A stretch of DNA of 64,000 nucleotides from Desulfonatronovibrio hydrogenovorans DSM 9292. Its GTDB lineage: Bacteria; Desulfobacterota; Desulfovibrionia; Desulfovibrionales; Desulfonatronovibrionaceae. A model generated the notes under the pieces. It worked only from the letters and a program-made list of their open reading frames with translations, had not been told where the DNA came from and ran no database searches. The position numbers and the translations under genes were made by a program. Position 1 is the stretch's first letter; every line of letters begins with the position of its first letter. The DNA lies in assembly GCF_000686525.1 (NCBI RefSeq), contig NZ_JMKT01000008.1, positions 496,001 to 560,000 of the forward strand, written 5' to 3'. Below are positions 59,862 to 64,000 of the stretch, piece by piece.

Positions 59862-60878
59862 TTAAAAAGCTTGGCTGAAGTGCAGGGAAAAGTTCAGGTC
59901 TTGGTCCTGTTCAATCAGCATGGTCTCGAACAGTTCTGATTCCCGGGCAAGATCCAGGGCTGCGTCCCTGGTCATGACCAGCATGGCCGTTGCCAGGGCA
60001 TCAGCCAGGACACAGGTTTTTGCCTTGACCGTGGCACTGACCGTACCTGTACGCACTGGATAACCTGTGTCTGGATCAATAATATGACTGAATTTTCGCC
60101 CCCCTAGTTCCAGATAGTTGCGATAGTCTCCGCTGGTGGCCACGGCCTGGTCGGTCAGTTCAAGGACATGGACCAGGTCGTCAGGCGCAGCCCCGGGTGA
60201 GGGCACACTGACCCCTATCCTCCAGGCAGACTGGTCCATCTTTTTGCCTGAGGCAAAGATGTCACCGCCTATGTCCACCAGAAATGTGTTCAGGCCCTGG
60301 TCGGTCAATAGCCTTTTGATTTCATCCACACCAAACCCCTTGGCTACCCCTGACAGATTTAACCGGGTATCAGGGTGTGTTTTTTTCAGACAACCCTGTT
60401 CGTCCATGACAATGTTGTCCAGTCCCACTCCGGACATGGCTCTGGCTATCGCTTCATGATCAGGCTCATCCAGGGGCCTGGCACTGACCCCGAATCCCCA
60501 GAGATCGATCACCGGTCCCAGGGTGGGATCAAAGGCCCCGCTGGTCAGCTCATGGACTTGGAAGGAAACCCGCATTATCTCCTGAAATTCAGGGGCAACA
60601 CAGAGTGTTTGACCTGCTTTTAGAGCATTGAACTGGGATACTTGGCTGTCAGGAATGAACACCGAAAGAATCCTGTTGATTTCTCCAAATCTGGACAGAA
60701 TTTTTTCTTCCAGCTCCACAACCTGTTGTTCGTTATTGCTCAAAATGGTCACCCGGAAGTAGGTGCCCATGGTCTGGCCGGACAGGACATGGTAATCATA
60801 TGTATTGCCCGAGCAGGATAAAAGGCTCAGGCCCAGGCTTATCAAGCCCAAACTAATCTTTATTTTTCTGATGGTCAT
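59862..60878 (-). CDS. apbE: FAD:protein FMN transferase, ApbE
   Basis: Attaches FMN covalently to Thr in NqrC/NqrB and RnfG/RnfD subunits, outside the membrane. From ATG 60878 it has 338 residues with a signal ending in the lipobox LLSC, so it is a lipoprotein. Family blocks are QTMGTYFRVTI, LNLSGVAKGFGVDEI and ALATAMLVM. It sits between the nqr and rnf genes, well placed to serve both. A longer frame to 60965 is possible. Confidence 0.95.
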   Translation of the reverse strand: MTIRKIKISLGLISLGLSLLSCSGNTYDYHVLSGQTMGTYFRVTILSNNEQQVVELEEKILSRFGEINRILSVFIPDSQVSQFNALKAGQTLCVAPEFQEIMRVSFQVHELTSGAFDPTLGPVIDLWGFGVSARPLDEPDHEAIARAMSGVGLDNIVMDEQGCLKKTHPDTRLNLSGVAKGFGVDEIKRLLTDQGLNTFLVDIGGDIFASGKKMDQSAWRIGVSVPSPGAAPDDLVHVLELTDQAVATSGDYRNYLELGGRKFSHIIDPDTGYPVRTGTVSATVKAKTCVLADALATAMLVMTRDAALDLARESELFETMLIEQDQDLNFSLHFSQAF

Positions 60879-61380
60879 GGCGGGCCTTCTGAGTTCGAAG
60901 CAGGATATGAGCAACAATTTCCGGGTCAATGCGGAAAGGTGACCCTTTGCCCTGGAAAAAACCATGTCTGCGGATAAGATGGATGGACAGAGGAGTTATG
61001 TAGAAAAAACCTCCATCCATGAAGGTCACTTTGACTGGACTTTTGGCAAAGGTGCCTTCCCCGGGGAAGGGGGAAGGAATTCTTCCGCGGCACTCCAGGT
61101 AGGCAGCACTAATTCCCGGGGCTATTTCCACAGGGGCTCCCAGTTTCCTGCCTGCCTCCAGGTAGATCGATTCCAGCTTTCCGGCCAGAGTCTCCCGGTC
61201 AAGCTCGTGGCTGGCCAGAGTCCTGGCGTCAGCAGAGATGATTTCCTCAATCTCCCTTGGGTCATTGCCCAGAAATCCCGGGGCAGAAAACCTGGAAGAC
61301 TCGAGACATTCAAGAGTGCTTTGTTCCTGGGGTGCTCTTTTCACTGTTCTACTCGAATTTATCAAAGTACATTTTTTCAT
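60853..61380 (-). CDS. Unknown protein between nqrF and apbE
   Basis: A 175-residue protein I do not recognise; no signal peptide or membrane segment stands out. The central part reads AGRKLGAPVEIAPGISAAYL and later FMDGGFFYITPLSIHLIRRH. ATG 61380 lies inside the nqrF end; a GTG at 61344 is an alternative start. Its 3' end overlaps apbE by 26 nt. Position suggests a role with Nqr assembly or flavinylation, but that is inference only. Confidence 0.7.
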   Translation of the reverse strand: MKKCTLINSSRTVKRAPQEQSTLECLESSRFSAPGFLGNDPREIEEIISADARTLASHELDRETLAGKLESIYLEAGRKLGAPVEIAPGISAAYLECRGRIPSPFPGEGTFAKSPVKVTFMDGGFFYITPLSIHLIRRHGFFQGKGSPFRIDPEIVAHILLRTQKARHDHQKNKD

Positions 61381-62452
61381 CCTTGAGGCCCAGCCGGGAA
61401 AGTCCAGCGCAACAGGCCTCAATCAAGGCTGACGATCCGCACAAATAAGCCTCATATTCAGAGGCATCGGGAATATATCTGGGAAGTACTTCCGGAATCC
61501 TCTGTCTTTCTCCGGTCCAGCCAGAATCTTCCGGCTCCCTGGTAAGACAGGGGATGTACTTGAAATCCGGAAGTGTTTTTTCCAAAGCCCGAAGCTCGTC
61601 AGTAAAGAAAAGGTCATCAAAGGTCCGGCCACTGAAAAAATATATGGATTTTTTGGATATTTTTCTCTCCTGCATGTCACGCAGGATACTCCAGATAGGA
61701 GCCATGCCGCTTCCACCTGCAATAAACACAGCCGGAGCCTTGGTATTCTGAAGTTTGAACTCTCCATATGGGCCGCTGAAAAAGATCCGCTCTCCAGCTT
61801 CCAGGTGGTCGAAGGCCCAGGTGGTGCATATCCCTTCAGGAACCCTGCGCATGATCAGTTCGATCCGGTTCTGATCTGAGGGCAAAGAGGAAATTGAATA
61901 GGCCCTGATGACTGAATCCCGGCCCTTATAAGGGGCTGACTCCAGCTGAATATATTGACCGGCCTTAAAATCGATCTGCCCGGGTTCCTTAAGATCCAGC
62001 CCCAGTTCCATGGTATCATAGGTGAGCATTTTTTTGGAAGACGCAACTGCTTGGAATCGTTTGGCCTTGAAAAGTTCATCCGGGATTTCAACTTTGATGT
62101 CCTGTCTGACCTTGACCTGACAGGACAGCCTGACTTTATCCTTTATTTCCTGATCGCTCAGGTAAGGACTTTCAATGGGACTTACAGGGCCTCCGCCATT
62201 CAGGACTTTGACCTTGCAGTAAGCGCAGCTCCCTCGGCCACCGCAGGCAGAGGGGATGAATATTTCGTTTTCAGCTAAAGAACCCAGCAGGCTGGATCCG
62301 CCCAGGACGTCCAGTTTTTTTTGACCGTTGTTAACATCGATGGAGCATGGACCATAATTAAGGATCCATTTTTCAGCCAGGACCAGCAGCAGAGACAGAG
62401 TCAGGGTGGTGCAGGTCAGAAACAGGAGGGCAACGGCAATGGAACTTAGCAT
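61349..62452 (-). CDS. nqrF: Na+-translocating NADH:quinone reductase-type subunit F, NqrF
   Basis: NADH-oxidising entry subunit, 367 residues: one N-terminal membrane helix, a [2Fe-2S] ferredoxin domain with CGGRGSCAYC (residues 70-79) and a fourth Cys in RLSCQVKV, then FAD- and NADH-binding domains (RAYSISSLPS; AGGSGMAPIWSIL). RnfC-type motifs are absent, so this is Nqr-type input. nqrE lies 12 nt upstream. Confidence 0.95.
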   Translation of the reverse strand: MLSSIAVALLFLTCTTLTLSLLLVLAEKWILNYGPCSIDVNNGQKKLDVLGGSSLLGSLAENEIFIPSACGGRGSCAYCKVKVLNGGGPVSPIESPYLSDQEIKDKVRLSCQVKVRQDIKVEIPDELFKAKRFQAVASSKKMLTYDTMELGLDLKEPGQIDFKAGQYIQLESAPYKGRDSVIRAYSISSLPSDQNRIELIMRRVPEGICTTWAFDHLEAGERIFFSGPYGEFKLQNTKAPAVFIAGGSGMAPIWSILRDMQERKISKKSIYFFSGRTFDDLFFTDELRALEKTLPDFKYIPCLTREPEDSGWTGERQRIPEVLPRYIPDASEYEAYLCGSSALIEACCAGLSRLGLKDEKMYFDKFE

Positions 62453-62464
62453 AGGCTGAGGATC

Positions 62465-63073
62465 TCAGATGGTTATCATTCCGGAAAAACCCACAAAGGC
62501 CAGGGACATGATTCCGATGATTATCAGGGTTATGCCTGGTCCGGCCAGACCTCTGGGCAGGGCGTTTTCATTGATTTTTTCCCTGATGCCACCGATGATC
62601 ATGATGGCCAGAAACCATCCGAATCCGCTTCCAGCACCAAAGGCCAGGGCCTGGGAAAAGGTATAAGGCTGACCGAGCATGAACAGGGAAACTCCCAGAA
62701 TGGCGCAGTTGACGGTTATCAGGGGCAGAAATATGCCCAGGGAGTTATAAAGAACCAGGGACACCCGCTCAATGATCATTTCCACCAGCTGGACAAAAGA
62801 GGCAATGACCACAATAAAGGTGATGAGTCTCAGGTATTCCAGATCCAGAGGGATGAGAAGGTAGTTGTAAACAAGATAATTGATGCCCGAAGTACAGGTG
62901 GTAACAAAGATCACTGCAGCCCCAAGTCCCATACTGGTGTCCACTTTTTTGGACACTCCAAGGACCGAGCACATTCCCAGAAACCTGGCCAGAAGAATGT
63001 TGTTGGTAAAGGCGGCCGACAGAAAGATCAGCAAGAGGGCAGTGAAAAATCCGCTTTCCAGTGTTGTTTCCAT
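62465..63073 (-). CDS. nqrE: Nqr complex subunit NqrE
   Basis: Six-helix membrane subunit, 202 residues, paralogous to RnfA. Cysteines in LGMCSVLG and VNCAILGVS are the expected intramembrane [2Fe-2S] ligands with NqrD. Its ATG at 63073 abuts the nqrD stop. Confidence 0.95.
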   Translation of the reverse strand: METTLESGFFTALLLIFLSAAFTNNILLARFLGMCSVLGVSKKVDTSMGLGAAVIFVTTCTSGINYLVYNYLLIPLDLEYLRLITFIVVIASFVQLVEMIIERVSLVLYNSLGIFLPLITVNCAILGVSLFMLGQPYTFSQALAFGAGSGFGWFLAIMIIGGIREKINENALPRGLAGPGITLIIIGIMSLAFVGFSGMITI

Positions 63074-63679
63074 TTAATTATCCTTGTCCAGTCTGGCCCT
63101 GGCCATCCAGGTCAGGATCCCCAGCATGAAAAAGGCCCCTGGCGGCATGACCATAATGGTCCACTGATACCACCAGATATCCCTTCCCGGCAGATCAACA
63201 CCCAGGATGGTTCCAAAACCAAGGGGCTCTCTTACCAGGGCAATGGCGATCAAGACCAGTGAATAGCCCAGTCCAGCAGCCAGGCCATCCAGAAATGAGG
63301 GCCAGGGGCGATTCTGGGAAGCAAAGGCCTCTGCCCGGCCCATGATGATGCAGTTAGTTATGATCAGACCTACGTATGGACCGATAAACCTGTGAATGTC
63401 AGGATTGGTGGCTTTGATGGCCACATCCACCATCATGACGTATCCGGCTATGATCAAAACCTGGGTGATCATTCTGACCCTTTTGGGAATATGGTTGCGA
63501 AGCACGGAAACAGTCACGTTGGACATGATGGTGGTGAAGATGACACCCACACACATGAACAGGGTATTGGCCAGAAGGTTGGTCACGGCCAGGGCTGAAC
63601 ATATTCCCAGAACCTGGCGGTAGACGGCGTTTTCTGAAAACACGCCCTGGACAAGTATATTTTTGGGGGTGTCTGCCAT
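63074..63679 (-). CDS. nqrD: Nqr complex subunit NqrD
   Basis: Membrane subunit, 201 residues from ATG 63679; a TTG at 63685 would overlap the nqrC stop. Cysteines in LGICSALAV and ITNCIIMGRAEAFA match the [2Fe-2S] ligands. It is paralogous to RnfE at 55905. Confidence 0.95.
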   Translation of the reverse strand: MADTPKNILVQGVFSENAVYRQVLGICSALAVTNLLANTLFMCVGVIFTTIMSNVTVSVLRNHIPKRVRMITQVLIIAGYVMMVDVAIKATNPDIHRFIGPYVGLIITNCIIMGRAEAFASQNRPWPSFLDGLAAGLGYSLVLIAIALVREPLGFGTILGVDLPGRDIWWYQWTIMVMPPGAFFMLGILTWMARARLDKDN

Positions 63680-63681
63680 AA

Positions 63682-64000
63682 TCAATCCAGAAAACCGGTT
63701 TCACGGGTCAGCCGTTTAAATCCATCCAATTCCCTGTTCAAGGACTCCATCAGAGCCGTTGAGGTCTGGGTGGCTCCTGTAATGGCATCCACCTGGTTGA
63801 CAGGATCGGGATCCGGCGAAGGGCCGATGATGATTCTCTGATGAAGGGGTTTGTCCCAAGCAATCCTTAATCCCTGGAATTCCGCTTTGAACCATTCCTC
63901 TTCAATCCTGGCACCCAGCCCAGGTGTTTCATGCTGTTCAAGGAACTCAAGGGTCCTGATGTGCTCAAGGTCCTTATCCAGAACCAGAATTCCGGTGATC
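63682..64000 (-). CDS. nqrC: Nqr complex subunit NqrC (N-terminus outside window)
   Basis: The last ~105 residues of a flavin subunit run off the window edge. VDAITGATQTSTALMESLN near the C-terminus contains the Thr expected to bind FMN covalently. The stop at 63684-63682 lies 2 nt from the nqrD start. nqrA and nqrB would lie beyond position 64000. Confidence 0.88.
   Translation of the reverse strand, partial: ITGILVLDKDLEHIRTLEFLEQHETPGLGARIEEEWFKAEFQGLRIAWDKPLHQRIIIGPSPDPDPVNQVDAITGATQTSTALMESLNRELDGFKRLTRETGFLD

Overview
The window looks like a chromosomal segment of an anaerobic sulfate-reducing bacterium of the Desulfovibrionales (former Deltaproteobacteria), with moderate GC by eye. 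This rests on three things: an HdrA/MvhDGA hydrogenase operon using selenocysteine, Rnf and Nqr ion-pump operons side by side, and familiar gene neighbourhoods (pyrG-kdsA-kdsC, mreBCD-mrdA-rodA, atpF'FHAGDC-glmU, zapA-6S RNA-rny). A sodium-dependent, possibly halo-alkaliphilic relative such as Desulfonatronovibrio is a guess; nothing in the sequence proves the genus.

Layout. 1-3081 (minus): pyrG, kdsA and a truncated kdsC (CTP and KDO supply for lipopolysaccharide). 3472-4703: adk and an unknown gene. 4822-9825 (minus): aat, clpA, clpS, truA and a radical SAM gene; aat, ClpS and ClpA form the N-degron proteolysis branch. 9924-15673: rod-shape and wall-elongation genes and a bactofilin. 15891-21738: F-type ATP synthase genes without a and c, then glmU. 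23260-29382: a ZapB-like gene, zapA, 6S RNA, rny, tyrS, a UbiA-family prenyltransferase and thrC. 29379-32085: radical SAM, HIT, HU/IHF and RlpA genes.

32521-39152 is the most striking locus. It encodes a 1025-residue HdrA, MvhD, MvhG and MvhA, then a hydrogenase maturation protease. In-frame UGA codons stand where the family has a cysteine in HdrA (residue 60), MvhD (68) and MvhA (451), and each is followed by a hairpin at bacterial SECIS distance. No hdrB or hdrC is present. A fourth selenoprotein is SelD (47053-48102 minus, Sec18), which makes selenophosphate for all four. Read naively, these genes look like broken or shortened ORFs.

39232-53370 holds lepA, lepB, comM, a flavodoxin-fold reductase, envelope proteins, selD, lon, ogt and a persulfide-reductase-like flavoprotein with a rhodanese domain. 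53452-64000 (minus) holds two paralogous redox-driven ion pumps in tandem: nqrC(partial)-D-E-F, an unknown gene, apbE, then rnfC-D-G-E-A-B, uspA and rseC. ApbE, the flavin transferase serving such pumps, lies between them. The RnfD here shows no recognisable covalent-FMN motif.

No tRNA, rRNA, CRISPR array or insertion sequence was recognised. The window is core genome plus energy-metabolism operons rather than a mobile region.
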